Assembly (NCBI GenBank): GCA_003973265.1
Contig: QNYZ01000060.1
Span: forward strand, 1-64,000
Length of the DNA stretch: 64,000 nt
Direction: 5' to 3'
Source: Deltaproteobacteria bacterium
GTDB taxonomy: Bacteria; Desulfobacterota; Desulfobacteria; Desulfobacterales; QNYZ01
In this document: positions 46,155-56,698 of the stretch, in pieces
Position numbering within the stretch: the first letter of the stretch is position 1
Layout of the letters: each line of letters starts with the position of its first letter
Notes under the pieces: generated by a model
The model's input: only the letters and a program-made list of their open reading frames with translations
What the model was told of the DNA's origin: nothing
Databases searched by the model: none
Made by a program: the position numbers and the translations under genes

Positions 46155-48815
46155 ATGATCCAGGCAGCAATTCATAATAAAAAAAGCGAAAATCAAATGC
46201 TTCGGCAGCAGCGGGGCGCCCTGATTCAGGCCTTTCTTGAAGACCGCTCGCCCGATTTTATCCTGGCCCATTCCCGGATTTTTGATACCTATTTTCGTGA
46301 ACGCTACGCCGCCAGCCTGATCGGCCCGAAGCTGGGACCGACGCGGAACCCGTGTGCCATTATTGCCCTGGGCGGATATGGCCGGCAGGAACAGTGCGTT
46401 CATTCCGATATCGATCTGCTTTTTTTATTCGAAAAGCGGGTACCACCAGTCGCCGTTCAACTGGTTGAGGAGGTGCTGTTTCCCCTTTGGGACCTGGGGC
46501 TCGATGTCGGTCACGTGACCCGCTCCATCGGTGACTGTCTGGATGAAGCCCGGTCGGATCTGGAAAACCTCACCGCCATGCTTGACGCCCGGTTCATATG
46601 CGGCATGTCGCCGCTGTTCACCGCGCTGGAATCCATGCTCCGCAAAAACGTCTGGGCCGGAAAATCCGATCAAATCATCCACCAGCTGGTCGCGGTGAAC
46701 CGGCAACGCCATCGTCGTTTTGGAGATTCCGCCCACCTGCTCCAACCCAACCTGAAGGAGGGACATGGCGGCCTGCGCGATTACCATACATTGTTATGGA
46801 TTACCCGTATCCAGGCGGGTGTCCGGACCCGCCGGGACCTGGAATACCACGGGTGCCTGTCTCACGAGGAATACACGTCTCTTGAAACCACACTCAATTT
46901 TATCTGGCGGGTACGTAACCATTTGCATCTTTTAACCGGCCGCAAAAACGACCAGCTCTATTTTGAGCACCAGGAAAAACTGGCGCAGACACTGGGATTT
47001 ACTTCCGTCAATGGATTGCGGCCGGTGGAGCATTTTCTCGGCGAACTGCACGCCGGGATGACCCGGCTCAAGAACCTGGGCGAGATGTTCTTATACGAAA
47101 ACGACCTGGAAAAGCGCTCCGGCCGCATCTCGGCCAGCGGCAAACGCCCTGGGCACACAGGCCTGGTGATTGAAAAAGGGATGCTCAATTTCAGCTCGCC
47201 CGAGGAAATGATTGCCGATCCGGAATTGTTGATGATCATTTTCCTGGAGAGTGCCCGTCTCAGGATCCCGTTAACACCCGAGGCCAAACGCCTGGTCAGG
47301 GATTTCTCGTATCTCGTGGATGATGATTTCAGAAAATCCCCGGACGTGGTCAACGCCTTCGAACGGGTATTGACGACACCGTCGGGAACATTTAACGCGT
47401 TAAGCGAGATGCTCGATACCGAACTGTTGATTCGTTTTTTGCCCGAATTTAAAAACATCCACAATCGGATTCTTTATAACGCCTACCACCTCTACCCGGT
47501 GGACCGGCACTCTTTGCGGGTGGTGCGGGCATTGCGTAGCTTCAACACTGCCGATGATGTCACCGGGTGTCGGCTGGGTGCGGATCTGTATAAAGAAACG
47601 CCACACAAAAAACTGCTTTGCTGGGCCGCGCTCCTTCACGATATTGCCAAAGGCGATGCGGATGGGCACCATGCTGAAAAAGGCGCGGGGATCGCTGAAA
47701 AAGTCCTGACCCGCATGGGAATGCCGTTAAAAGGGATCGAAATAGTCACGTTTCTGATCCGCGAGCACCTGTTTTTGATTCATACGGCCCTTCGCCGGGA
47801 TCTCCAGGAAGAAGAAACGGCCATTTTCTGCGCCCGCCGTGTCAAAAGTATCAACCGGCTGAAAATGCTCTATCTCCTCAGCGTGGCCGACTCAGCGGCC
47901 ACCAGCCCCAAGGCCTGGAATGACTGGACGGCGGTATTGCTGCAGGATCTTTTTTTGAAAACAGCCAAAATCCTGGAAAAAGGAGAACTGGCATCGGGCC
48001 AGGCAACCCGGATGCTTGAAAGAAAGCGAGCCGCCGTGGTGGCATCTTCGACGACCGACAAAGATCGTCTTGCCATCGCGAAGATCGTGAAAGAATTGTC
48101 GCCGCGATACATGCATTATGTACCGGCCAAAGCGATTGCCGGCCATATTGACCTGTACCGCTCCCTGGGCGATCGCTCACACACCTGGTCCATTACCGGC
48201 GCCGCCACCCGGGATACGCGCACTGTCACAATCTGCACCCGGGACCACCACGGGCTTTTTTCTAAAATAGCCGGCGTATTGACCTTAAATCGGATCGATA
48301 TTCTCAATGCCCAGATCTATACCTGGAACAATCGGATAGCGCTCGATATTTTCGAAGTCACCGCGCCGCCAGACCCCATTTTCGAACAAAGCAAATGGGA
48401 AAAAACCGGACGCGATCTCGAGGCGGCCCTGACCGGTCAACTCGATTTACCCGCAGTGTTGACCACGCGGCTGGCCGCCTACCGGAAAGCGCATCTGCCC
48501 GGGAAGGGGAATCCGCCACGGGTGATGATCGATAATGAGAGTTCAAGTTTTTTTTCCCTGGTCGAAATATATGCCGATGATTTTCCCGGCCTTTTGTTTA
48601 CCGTCACCGACGCGTTGTACCGGTCCGGTCTCGATATCTGGATCGCTAAAATCGCCACCGGCGTCGATGAGGTGGTCGATGTTTTTTACGTACGTGATTT
48701 TGACGGAAATAAAATCGATTCTCACCGCATGGAAATATCGGTTAAACAGGCAATTATCCGGGCGGTAACGGCGGTTGACGACAACCGGACATCAACGGGA
48801 GCCCTCGATGCCTGA
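46155..48815 (+). CDS. glnD: Bifunctional uridylyltransferase/uridylyl-removing enzyme
   Basis: GlnD senses glutamine and adds or removes UMP on the PII protein. Domains in order: nucleotidyltransferase (about residues 70-190) with LGGYGRQEQCVHSDIDLLFLF; HD phosphohydrolase with LLHDIAKGDADGHHAEKGAGIAE (about 495-520); and two C-terminal ACT domains (about 695-770 and 800-870) with TICTRDHHGLFSKIAGVLTL and EIYADDFPGLLFTVTDALY. Length (886 aa) is full. It heads the glnD-amt-glnB-glnA set and starts after GGCGGA. Confidence 0.95.
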   Translation: MIQAAIHNKKSENQMLRQQRGALIQAFLEDRSPDFILAHSRIFDTYFRERYAASLIGPKLGPTRNPCAIIALGGYGRQEQCVHSDIDLLFLFEKRVPPVAVQLVEEVLFPLWDLGLDVGHVTRSIGDCLDEARSDLENLTAMLDARFICGMSPLFTALESMLRKNVWAGKSDQIIHQLVAVNRQRHRRFGDSAHLLQPNLKEGHGGLRDYHTLLWITRIQAGVRTRRDLEYHGCLSHEEYTSLETTLNFIWRVRNHLHLLTGRKNDQLYFEHQEKLAQTLGFTSVNGLRPVEHFLGELHAGMTRLKNLGEMFLYENDLEKRSGRISASGKRPGHTGLVIEKGMLNFSSPEEMIADPELLMIIFLESARLRIPLTPEAKRLVRDFSYLVDDDFRKSPDVVNAFERVLTTPSGTFNALSEMLDTELLIRFLPEFKNIHNRILYNAYHLYPVDRHSLRVVRALRSFNTADDVTGCRLGADLYKETPHKKLLCWAALLHDIAKGDADGHHAEKGAGIAEKVLTRMGMPLKGIEIVTFLIREHLFLIHTALRRDLQEEETAIFCARRVKSINRLKMLYLLSVADSAATSPKAWNDWTAVLLQDLFLKTAKILEKGELASGQATRMLERKRAAVVASSTTDKDRLAIAKIVKELSPRYMHYVPAKAIAGHIDLYRSLGDRSHTWSITGAATRDTRTVTICTRDHHGLFSKIAGVLTLNRIDILNAQIYTWNNRIALDIFEVTAPPDPIFEQSKWEKTGRDLEAALTGQLDLPAVLTTRLAAYRKAHLPGKGNPPRVMIDNESSSFFSLVEIYADDFPGLLFTVTDALYRSGLDIWIAKIATGVDEVVDVFYVRDFDGNKIDSHRMEISVKQAIIRAVTAVDDNRTSTGALDA

Positions 48816-48840
48816 CCCGGAAAGAAAGAGGACACCTGTC

Positions 48841-50136
48841 ATGAAACCGAAATATGTTCTGCTGGTCGCGGCACTGACGTTCTGGCCGTTTTCCGCGGCT
48901 TTTGCCGGAGAGACTGCCCTCAATTCCGGAGATACCGCCTGGATGATGATATCGACCGCTCTGGTCATGATGATGACGCCGGCCGGGCTGGCGCTTTTTT
49001 ATGGCGGTATGTCGAGAAACAAAAATCTGCTCAACACCTTTGCCATGACATTCGTAGCCTATTGCCTGGGAAGTGTGATCTGGATGGTGTGGGGATATAC
49101 CCTGGCCTTCGGGCCAGACCACGCCGGAATGATCGGCGGACTCGGCCATCTCTTCATGGCCGGTATCGGGGTTGACGATCTGACCGGAACCATCCCCACC
49201 CTTGTCTTTGTCCTTTTTCAGATGACCTTTGCGGCCATTACCGCGGCGCTGGTACTCGGTTCAATTGTCGACCGGATGAAATTTTCCGCCTGGATTGTTT
49301 TTACCGTTTTGTGGATGACCGTTATTTACTGCCCCATTGCCCATTGGGTCTGGGGCGGCGGATGGATGGCAAAAATCGGTGCCCTTGATTTTGCCGGGGG
49401 AAATGTCGTGCACATCAACGCCGGGGTGGCGGCCCTGGTGCTGTGCCTGGTGCTGGGTAAACGGATCGGGTACGGCCGGGAAGCGATGTTTCCGTCGAGT
49501 ATTACCCTGACGGCACTGGGGGCGGCATTATTGTGGTTTGGCTGGTTCGGTTTTAATGCAGGCAGCCGGATGGCCGCCGACGGCGTGGCCGGGTCGGCAT
49601 TTCTGGTCACCAACACATCGGCGGCCATGGGCGCGTTGACCTGGATGTTCGTCGAATGGAAAGTGAATAAAAAACCGACCGTTCTGGGTATCGCATCCGG
49701 CGCTGTGGCCGGGCTGGTCGCCATCACGCCGGCCGCGGGGTTCGTTAACCTGTCCGGTGCGCTGATTATCGGAACAGGTGCCGGGGTGATCGGGTTTTAC
49801 GGTGTGACCCTGCTCAAACGAAAACTCAACTACGATGATTCTCTGGATGTTTTCGGCGTCCACGGGATGTGCGGCATCTGGGGTGCCCTGGCCACTGGTC
49901 TGTTCGCCGATCCGGCCATCACCGAAGGTGCCAGCGGACTTTTCTATGGTAATCCGAAGCAACTTTGGATACAATTCGTGTCCATTGTGGCAACAGCCCT
50001 CTTTACGGCGATCGGTACCTTCCTCGTCTTAATGGTTACAAAAACGGTGACCCATGGTATTCGGGTTTCAGCCGAAGATGAGATCGAAGGGCTCGACAGC
50101 GCGGTGCACGGAGAAAGGGCTTTCGAGATTTCATAA
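48841..50136 (+). CDS. amt: Ammonium transporter
   Basis: A 431-aa AmtB-type channel for ammonium. A cleavable-looking signal precedes 11 helices. ALVMMMTPAGLALFYGGMSRNKN, GAVWGTP-like VWGGGWMAKIGALDFAGGNVVHINAGVAAL and DVFGVHGMCGIWGALATGLFA contain the twin-His pore residues. The ORF track opens at 48775, overlapping glnD; ATG 48841 after GAGG is preferred, 48808 is possible. It is followed by glnB, the usual pairing of transporter and PII regulator. Confidence 0.93.
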   Translation: MKPKYVLLVAALTFWPFSAAFAGETALNSGDTAWMMISTALVMMMTPAGLALFYGGMSRNKNLLNTFAMTFVAYCLGSVIWMVWGYTLAFGPDHAGMIGGLGHLFMAGIGVDDLTGTIPTLVFVLFQMTFAAITAALVLGSIVDRMKFSAWIVFTVLWMTVIYCPIAHWVWGGGWMAKIGALDFAGGNVVHINAGVAALVLCLVLGKRIGYGREAMFPSSITLTALGAALLWFGWFGFNAGSRMAADGVAGSAFLVTNTSAAMGALTWMFVEWKVNKKPTVLGIASGAVAGLVAITPAAGFVNLSGALIIGTGAGVIGFYGVTLLKRKLNYDDSLDVFGVHGMCGIWGALATGLFADPAITEGASGLFYGNPKQLWIQFVSIVATALFTAIGTFLVLMVTKTVTHGIRVSAEDEIEGLDSAVHGERAFEIS

Positions 50137-50174
50137 ACCAGGTGAACGATTCGGATTACGAAAGGAATGCGTAG

Positions 50175-50513
<339 letters not shown>

Positions 50514-50666
50514 TTCAGATGCTTTTCCGGTTGATCTGGATCTGGTTGATGTGAAGAAACAGGACCGGAATTGAACCGTCTGAACCTATGAATTCGCACC
50601 ATCGATCCTCCAAAATGCCGCCTGTTAGAGCGTAACGTAATCTTAAACCAAGGAGGGAATTAAATT

Positions 50667-52079
50667 ATGACACCGGCAGATGTAATCAAACTTGCCAAGG
50701 AAAATGATGTAAGAATTGTTGATATCCGGTTTATCGATTTACCGGGAGTATGGCAGCATTTCAGTGTACCCATCGGCGAGCTGGACGAGTCCAGCTTTGA
50801 GGACGGATTCGGGTTTGACGGTTCCAGTATCCGTGGCTGGCAGCCGATTCACGCCAGCGACATGCTGGTGGTACCCGATGCGGATACGGCCAAAATAGAC
50901 CCCTTTTACAAAACCCCGACCCTGGTGGTGATCGGTAATATTGTCGATCCGGTTACCCGGGAACCCTACTCACGCGATCCGCGCTATATCGCCCGCAAGG
51001 CCGAAAACTACCTGAAAAGTACGGGAATCGGCAATGTGGCCTATATCGGCCCCGAGCCTGAGTTTTTCATCTTCGACGACATTCGCTTTGAATCGAGCCG
51101 TGAGGGGGCATTTTACCAGATTGATTCTATTGAAGGGGCCTGGAATACCGGCCGGGACGAAGCGCCCAACCTTGGCTATAAACCCCGTCACAAGGAAGGC
51201 TATTTTCCGGTCCCGCCCATGGATAAATTCCAGGATCTGCGGTCGGAGATGGTATTGACGCTGGAGGCGCTGGGGATCGACATCGAGGCCCAGCATCATG
51301 AAGTGGCCACCGCCGGCCAGTCCGAGATCGATATGCGTTTTAAACCGCTCTTGCAGATGGCCGATCAGCTGATGTGGTTCAAATATGTGTTGAAAAATGT
51401 GGCCTGCCAGAATGGCCATACCGTAACCTTTATGCCCAAACCGCTCTTTGAAGATAACGGAACCGGGATGCATACCCATATCAGTATCTGGAATGATGAC
51501 AAGCCCCTGTTTGCCGGAGACAAATATGCCGGGGTTTCCCAGGAAGCCCTGTACGCTATCGGCGGTATTTTGACCCATTGCAAGTCTTTATGTGCCTTCA
51601 GCAATCCCACCACCAATTCATACAAACGCCTGGTGCCCGGCTTTGAGGCCCCGGTGAACCTGGCATATTCAAGCCGGAATCGCAGTGCGGCGGTTCGGCT
51701 GCCCATGTACTCAACATCGCCCAGGGCCAAACGGATCGAATTTCGGACCCCGGACCCGTCCTGCAATGGCTATCTGGCATTTTCGGCCATTTTGATGGCG
51801 ATACTCGACGGTATTGAAAACAAAATCGATCCCGGCGATCCGCTGGATAAAGATATCTACGGCCTGCCACCGGAAGAGCTGGCTCAGATCCCGTCTGCGC
51901 CGGGTTCTCTGGATGAGGCCCTCCAGGCTCTCAAGGATGATCACGACTACCTGCTCAAGGGAGATGTCTTTACCCGGGATGCACTGGATATGTGGGTCGA
52001 CTATAAAATTGACAATGAAGTCAACCCCATTAAACTGCGGCCACACCCCCATGAATTTTATCTCTACTACGATATTTAG
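50667..52079 (+). CDS. glnA: Glutamine synthetase, type I
   Basis: A 470-aa class-I (GSI-beta-like) enzyme that makes glutamine from glutamate, ammonia and [47 protein letters not shown] and [18 protein letters not shown] are all present. IYGLPPEEL near the C-terminus retains the Tyr that is adenylylated in the beta subgroup, although no glnE is in the window. GGAGGG precedes the ATG. A stem-loop lies shortly after the stop. Confidence 0.96.
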   Translation: MTPADVIKLAKENDVRIVDIRFIDLPGVWQHFSVPIGELDESSFEDGFGFDGSSIRGWQPIHASDMLVVPDADTAKIDPFYKTPTLVVIGNIVDPVTREPYSRDPRYIARKAENYLKSTGIGNVAYIGPEPEFFIFDDIRFESSREGAFYQIDSIEGAWNTGRDEAPNLGYKPRHKEGYFPVPPMDKFQDLRSEMVLTLEALGIDIEAQHHEVATAGQSEIDMRFKPLLQMADQLMWFKYVLKNVACQNGHTVTFMPKPLFEDNGTGMHTHISIWNDDKPLFAGDKYAGVSQEALYAIGGILTHCKSLCAFSNPTTNSYKRLVPGFEAPVNLAYSSRNRSAAVRLPMYSTSPRAKRIEFRTPDPSCNGYLAFSAILMAILDGIENKIDPGDPLDKDIYGLPPEELAQIPSAPGSLDEALQALKDDHDYLLKGDVFTRDALDMWVDYKIDNEVNPIKLRPHPHEFYLYYDI

Positions 52080-52108
52080 TCTGAACCCTTAAGCCATTGA
52101 ACACCCAG

Positions 52109-52144
52109 CCCCGCCGCACCGGATGCTCCGGTGTCATGGCGGGG
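52109..52144 (+). terminator. Two-tier hairpin after glnA
   Basis: CCCCGCC/GGCGGGG encloses CACCGGA-TGC-TCCGGTG, a near-continuous long stem 30 bp after the glnA stop. The following CCGTTGTTTGC is not a strong T-run, so it may serve as a weak terminator or as a 3' stability structure. Confidence 0.6.
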
Positions 52145-52457
52145 CCGTTGTTTGCAGATCATCCCATTTGACGCTTTTGACACCCGGACGACCACAAAGT
52201 CCTAGTAGAGCCCGCTGGAAAATCGAAAATGAAGCCTTCACTCAAATTGTCCAACCCGGCGCTGTTTAACTGCCGTTTGCCAAAATCTTGTCTATAGAAC
52301 CTTCCTGGCCCTCTTCACCGGGATTTACCGGGCAGCCCGTCAGCCGGATTTACAAAGCGGTTGCTTAATGATATCATTCAAATCAAGTTTCGCGCTAAAT
52401 TGCCAGTTTCGAGTTTAGCCAAAGGCCGGGGTCAACCGTAGATGACAGGGGCAAAAA
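52145..52457. other. Intergenic region before the Hsp20 gene
   Basis: A 313-bp gap. GCTAAA (52394) and TTTAGC (52414) form an inverted pair, and AGTTTCG occurs twice within it, so the segment looks like a loosely duplicated element. No CIRCE element (TTAGCACTC-N9) and no clear heat-shock sigma promoter is seen. Confidence 0.4.
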
Positions 52458-52904
52458 ATGGACTACGTTAAAATCAGATTCGATCGCGACTTCGACGGGT
52501 CGGTATCGAACACAGGCCGCTCTTTCGACGAAATGTATCACACCATCAATCCTCAGTTTACGCTGGCGGATCAATCCTGGAATCCGGCTGTGGACGTTTA
52601 CCAGACACCGGAAAAAACGATTATCCGCATAGAAATTGCCGGCGTGAGAAAAAAAGATTTAAATGTGGAGGTAAACAGCAAAGCGGTACGCATCCGCGGT
52701 AAACGGAGAGAACTCTCCCGGCGGCAGGGGGCGGCATACCAACTCGCTGAAATCCGGTATGGCCGGTTTGAGCGGATCCTCTGCTTCCCGGAACCCATTG
52801 ATACGGAAGAGGTTTCCTCTTCATATACCAACGGTTTCCTGGAAATCCGGCTGACCCGGCTCAATCAGGCGGACGTTCGTAAAATTCCCGTTCATCGTGG
52901 TTAA
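52458..52904 (+). CDS. Small heat shock protein (Hsp20/alpha-crystallin)
   Basis: A 148-aa ATP-independent chaperone. The alpha-crystallin domain covers about residues 40-140, including PAVDVYQTPEKTIIRIEIAGVRKKDLNVEV and FERILCFPEPIDTEEVSSSYTNGFLEIRL. A short N-terminal arm and a C-terminal IPV-like (KIPVHRG) motif are present, needed for oligomer contacts. Lon follows 76 bp downstream, so a shared stress response is plausible. Confidence 0.92.
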   Translation: MDYVKIRFDRDFDGSVSNTGRSFDEMYHTINPQFTLADQSWNPAVDVYQTPEKTIIRIEIAGVRKKDLNVEVNSKAVRIRGKRRELSRRQGAAYQLAEIRYGRFERILCFPEPIDTEEVSSSYTNGFLEIRLTRLNQADVRKIPVHRG

Positions 52905-52980
52905 AAACACGCGTATGGATCTACTGAACCGATCTACCGGCAGGGTGGATCGTTAAAAAAAAATATTTTTGGAGGCATGC

Positions 52981-55347
52981 ATGACCGACCAAGACACCCC
53001 GGCCGATATCACGTCTGATGATTTACCCGAGGTACTCCCGATACTCCCATTGTATGACACCGTACTGTTTCCCAAGATGGTGCTGCCTCTGGTTGTGATG
53101 AAAAAGGAATCCGTTCAGCTGGTTGACGAGGCCATGCAGGCCAATCGGATTATCGGCCTGCAACTGGCCCGGAAAAAGCCGGATGACGGCGATCCCGGCG
53201 AAAAGGACCTCTATCCGATCGGTACCAGTGCCACGATATTAAAGATGGCCAAAAGCGACGAAGACAAGGCCCAGCTCATCGTCCAGGGGCTGGGGAGATT
53301 TAAACCCGTAAAGTTTATATCGAAAAAGCCCTATCTCCGGGCCCGGGTGAAACCCATCACCGATATTGAAACCAGCGACGATGAAACCGAAGCCCTGATG
53401 AAAAATCTATTGGGCCTGTTTAACCGGATTGTCGAATTGTCGCCCGGGTTACCCAAAGAAGTCATTGCCATGGCCAATGCGATCCAGGAGCCGGGAACAC
53501 TGGCCGACATGATCGCCTCCTCCATTGACACCTCCTTTACGGATAAACAGAAAATACTCGAAAAAAGGCGGATTAAAAAACGCCTCAAGGAGGTCACCCG
53601 CCAGGCCAACCACCAGTTGCACATCCTCGAGCTTGGCAGCAAAATTCAATCCCAGGTGAAGGGCGACATGGAGAAGGGACAGCGCGAATACTACCTGCGC
53701 CAGCAGCTTAAGGCCATCCGGGAAGAACTGGGAGACACCGATGATACCGCGGTGGAAATTGAGGAACTCAAGGCCAAAATAGCCCAGAAAAACCTGCCCG
53801 AAGAGGCGCTTAAGGAAGCCGAAAGAGAGCTGAGCCGTCTTTCCCGCATGAACCCGTCATCGGCGGAGTATACAGTGGCGGCAACTTACCTGGACTGGCT
53901 CACTGCCCTGCCCTGGAACAACAGCACAAAGGACAACCTGAACATCAAAAAAGCACGTAAAGTTCTCGATCATGACCATTTCGGGCTGGAAAAGGCAAAA
54001 AAACGGATCGTGGAATATCTGGCCGTGCGGAAATTAAAAGCAGATTCCAAGGGGCCGATTCTCTGCTTTGTAGGTCCACCCGGCACCGGCAAAACATCCC
54101 TGGGTGCTTCCATTGCCCGGGCCATGGGGAGACAGTTTCACCGCATTTCCCTGGGCGGTGTCCGTGACGAAGCGGAAATCCGGGGACATCGGCGAACCTA
54201 TGTGGGTGCCATGCCCGGACGGATCATCCAGGGCCTGCGCCGGGCCGGATCCAACAACCCGGTTTTCATGCTGGACGAGATCGACAAGATCGGCAGTGAT
54301 TTCAGGGGGGATCCGTCTTCGGCCCTGCTGGAAGTACTTGATCCGGAACAAAACAACAGCTTTACCGATCATTATCTGGACGTGCCCTTTGATCTGACCA
54401 AAGTCATGTTCATCACCACGGCCAATCTACTCGACAACATTCCCCCGGCCCTGCGGGATCGCATGGAAATCCTGCAGCTGCTGGGATACACTGAAGAAGA
54501 AAAGGTAAAAATTGCCAACCGGTATCTGGTACCCCGGCAGCGCCGGGCCCACGGACTTTCGGCCAGGCAGATCCGGTTTACCAAGGGCGCCATTCGAAAA
54601 ATAATCAGCGGCTATACACGGGAAGCGGGGCTGCGGCACCTTGAACAGGAAATTGCCGCCATTTGCCGGGGTGCGGCGGCCACCATCGTCGCCGGTAAAA
54701 AGAAACGGGTGATAATCCGGGTGAATGATTTAAGCGAATATATCGGCCCGGTCCGGCTGACACCGGAAACACGATCCCGAAAGCTGATCCCCGGGGTGGC
54801 CCTGGGGCTGGCCTGGACCGCCACCGGCGGTGAAATCCTCTTTATTGAGGCCACGGCTATGAAGGGCGGCAAAGGACTGACCCTGACCGGCCAGCTGGGC
54901 GATGTCATGAAAGAATCAGCCACGGCCGCCCTGAGTTTTATCCGGGCCAATGCTGCGGAATTTAAAATTGACGAGGATTTTTTCGACCATACCGATATCC
55001 ACATCCACGTGCCCGCCGGCGCGATTCCCAAGGATGGACCGTCAGCCGGTGTCACCATGCTCACGGCCCTGGCGTCCCTGCTCATGGACCGCCCCATTAA
55101 AAAGGATCTGGCCATGACCGGTGAAATCACCCTGCGCGGGCAGGTCCTCCCCGTGGGAGGCATCAAGGAGAAGGTGCTGGCCGCCCATCGGGCAGGTGTA
55201 AAAACTTTGATCCTGCCAAAGGCCAATGAAAAAGATCTGTTCGATATTCCCAAAAAGATTCAGGACACCATTGCATTTCATTTTGTCAGCTATATGCGGG
55301 ACGTCATTGATCTGGCCCTGACTTCAAAAAAAGGGTCCGCTTCCTGA
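52981..55347 (+). CDS. lon: ATP-dependent protease Lon
   Basis: A 788-aa LonA-type serine protease that degrades misfolded and regulatory proteins. The N-terminal substrate-binding LAN domain starts [20 protein letters not shown]. The AAA+ module has [22 protein letters not shown] and a [11 protein letters not shown] Walker B. The protease domain has the catalytic Ser688 in [11 protein letters not shown] and a Lys in [17 protein letters not shown] 52981 has GGAGG 5 nt upstream; the ORF track starts 12 bp earlier. It overlaps the rlpA start by one base. Confidence 0.96.
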   Translation: MTDQDTPADITSDDLPEVLPILPLYDTVLFPKMVLPLVVMKKESVQLVDEAMQANRIIGLQLARKKPDDGDPGEKDLYPIGTSATILKMAKSDEDKAQLIVQGLGRFKPVKFISKKPYLRARVKPITDIETSDDETEALMKNLLGLFNRIVELSPGLPKEVIAMANAIQEPGTLADMIASSIDTSFTDKQKILEKRRIKKRLKEVTRQANHQLHILELGSKIQSQVKGDMEKGQREYYLRQQLKAIREELGDTDDTAVEIEELKAKIAQKNLPEEALKEAERELSRLSRMNPSSAEYTVAATYLDWLTALPWNNSTKDNLNIKKARKVLDHDHFGLEKAKKRIVEYLAVRKLKADSKGPILCFVGPPGTGKTSLGASIARAMGRQFHRISLGGVRDEAEIRGHRRTYVGAMPGRIIQGLRRAGSNNPVFMLDEIDKIGSDFRGDPSSALLEVLDPEQNNSFTDHYLDVPFDLTKVMFITTANLLDNIPPALRDRMEILQLLGYTEEEKVKIANRYLVPRQRRAHGLSARQIRFTKGAIRKIISGYTREAGLRHLEQEIAAICRGAAATIVAGKKKRVIIRVNDLSEYIGPVRLTPETRSRKLIPGVALGLAWTATGGEILFIEATAMKGGKGLTLTGQLGDVMKESATAALSFIRANAAEFKIDEDFFDHTDIHIHVPAGAIPKDGPSAGVTMLTALASLLMDRPIKKDLAMTGEITLRGQVLPVGGIKEKVLAAHRAGVKTLILPKANEKDLFDIPKKIQDTIAFHFVSYMRDVIDLALTSKKGSAS

Positions 55348-56120
55348 TGCATCGCCACGACAATCCGTTTTCCGGCCGCAGGGCGTTGGTGCTGTTTTTA
55401 CTGATGGTTTTCGGGCTGGCGACCGCCGGGATTTCGGGCTGCACCCGGAAAACACCCCCGCCGCGGCCATCAACGCCCGGCGCTCCCAAGCCGTATAAAG
55501 TCATGGGCAGCTGGTACCAGCCGCTGGCCCATAGTGATGGATTCAGGCAGCGCGGCCTGGCCTCCTGGTACGGGAAAAAATTTCACGGCCGTAAAACAGC
55601 CAACGGAGAACTGTATAACATGTACGGGGTCAGTGCGGCCCATAAAACATTGCCCCTGGGCACCTGGGTCCGCGTCCGGCATCTGAAAAATAACCGGACA
55701 CTTGATGTCCGGATCAACGACCGGGGGCCTTTTGTGCGGGGCCGCATCATCGACCTCTCCTTTGGGGCGGCCAAAAAGCTGGGTATCGTGGGACCGGGAA
55801 CCGCAAGGGTGGAAATTGTTGCCCTGGGGAAAGCGGGCAAACCCCGGCCCGATGGTCGCCCGACCTACCAGCCGGTGGCCTATGACAGGGGTAATTTCAC
55901 CATCCAGGTCGGTGCATTCACGGATCGACAAAATGCCGAAAAATTTGTTCGGCAACTCGACAAAACCTACCTGAACGCGCACATAACCGCCTACGATGAC
56001 GGCCAGACGGTATTTTACCGGGTCCGCGTCGGCAAATGTAATACGCTGGCCAAAGCCGCGGAATACGAAAATCACCTCATCAACCATGGATTTCCCGATG
56101 CCTTTACCGTCGCCGAATAA
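55347..56120 (+). CDS. rlpA: RlpA-family septal ring lytic transglycosylase with SPOR domain
   Basis: A 257-aa lipoprotein. Signal peptide and lipobox (GISGC) are followed by a double-psi beta-barrel (GLASWYGKKFHGRKTANGELYNMYG, TWVRVRHLKNNRTLDVRINDRGPFV), and a C-terminal SPOR domain (NFTIQVGAFTDRQNAEKFVRQL) that binds denuded septal glycan. In Pseudomonas RlpA cleaves such glycans; many homologues are inactive. It starts one base inside lon and overlaps gmhB, suggesting a lon-rlpA-gmhB-recD2 transcript. Confidence 0.93.
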   Translation: MHRHDNPFSGRRALVLFLLMVFGLATAGISGCTRKTPPPRPSTPGAPKPYKVMGSWYQPLAHSDGFRQRGLASWYGKKFHGRKTANGELYNMYGVSAAHKTLPLGTWVRVRHLKNNRTLDVRINDRGPFVRGRIIDLSFGAAKKLGIVGPGTARVEIVALGKAGKPRPDGRPTYQPVAYDRGNFTIQVGAFTDRQNAEKFVRQLDKTYLNAHITAYDDGQTVFYRVRVGKCNTLAKAAEYENHLINHGFPDAFTVAE

Positions 56121-56676
56121 GGATATCGACCCGAGCCGGGTGATCTTTCTCGACCGGGATGGTGTAATCAACCACGACAGCCCGGACTACATCAAGGGCC
56201 TGGACGAATTTCACTTGCTTCCCCGCAGCCTGGAAGCGTTGGCGTTATTATCCAGAAAAGGCTGGACGGTGATTATCATTACCAACCAGTCGGCCATCGG
56301 ACGCGGTCTGATTTCGCTTCCCGGCCTGAACCGTATCCATACCCATTTAAAAAAAACGGTGGCCGATCACGGTGGAAACATTGCGGACATATTTTTTTGT
56401 CCACATCTACCGGAAGAAGACTGCCTCTGCCGAAAACCAAAACCGGAAATGATCCGCCAGGCCGCTGAAAAATTCGGGATTGTCCTGAACCGTGCCGTCA
56501 TGGTGGGAGATCGCGCCACAGATATTTTGTGTGGCCAAAATGCCGGGTGCGGCCGCACGGTGCTTGTCCGCACGGGCGCCGGCCATTTAACTGAAAAACA
56601 GCTGGCGCCAACGGATGAAAATCCCACCCGGATCGCAGACGACCTGTACGATGCCGTAAAATGGATCGTGCAATAG
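56098..56676 (+). CDS. gmhB: D-glycero-D-manno-heptose 1,7-bisphosphate 7-phosphatase
   Basis: A HAD-superfamily phosphatase of about 192 aa for ADP-heptose synthesis and so lipopolysaccharide core. Motif I is VIFLDRDGVINHDSPDYIKG, motif II VIIITNQSAIGRG. The zinc-binding CPHLPEEDCLCRKPKP and MVGDRATDI follow. The start is uncertain: the ORF track opens at 55996, while ATG 56098 or 56086 gives a normal length and overlaps rlpA by 23 or 35 bp. No strong ribosome site is seen. Confidence 0.92.
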   Translation: MPLPSPNKDIDPSRVIFLDRDGVINHDSPDYIKGLDEFHLLPRSLEALALLSRKGWTVIIITNQSAIGRGLISLPGLNRIHTHLKKTVADHGGNIADIFFCPHLPEEDCLCRKPKPEMIRQAAEKFGIVLNRAVMVGDRATDILCGQNAGCGRTVLVRTGAGHLTEKQLAPTDENPTRIADDLYDAVKWIVQ

Positions 56677-56698
56677 CGAAACAGATCGGAGAAACACC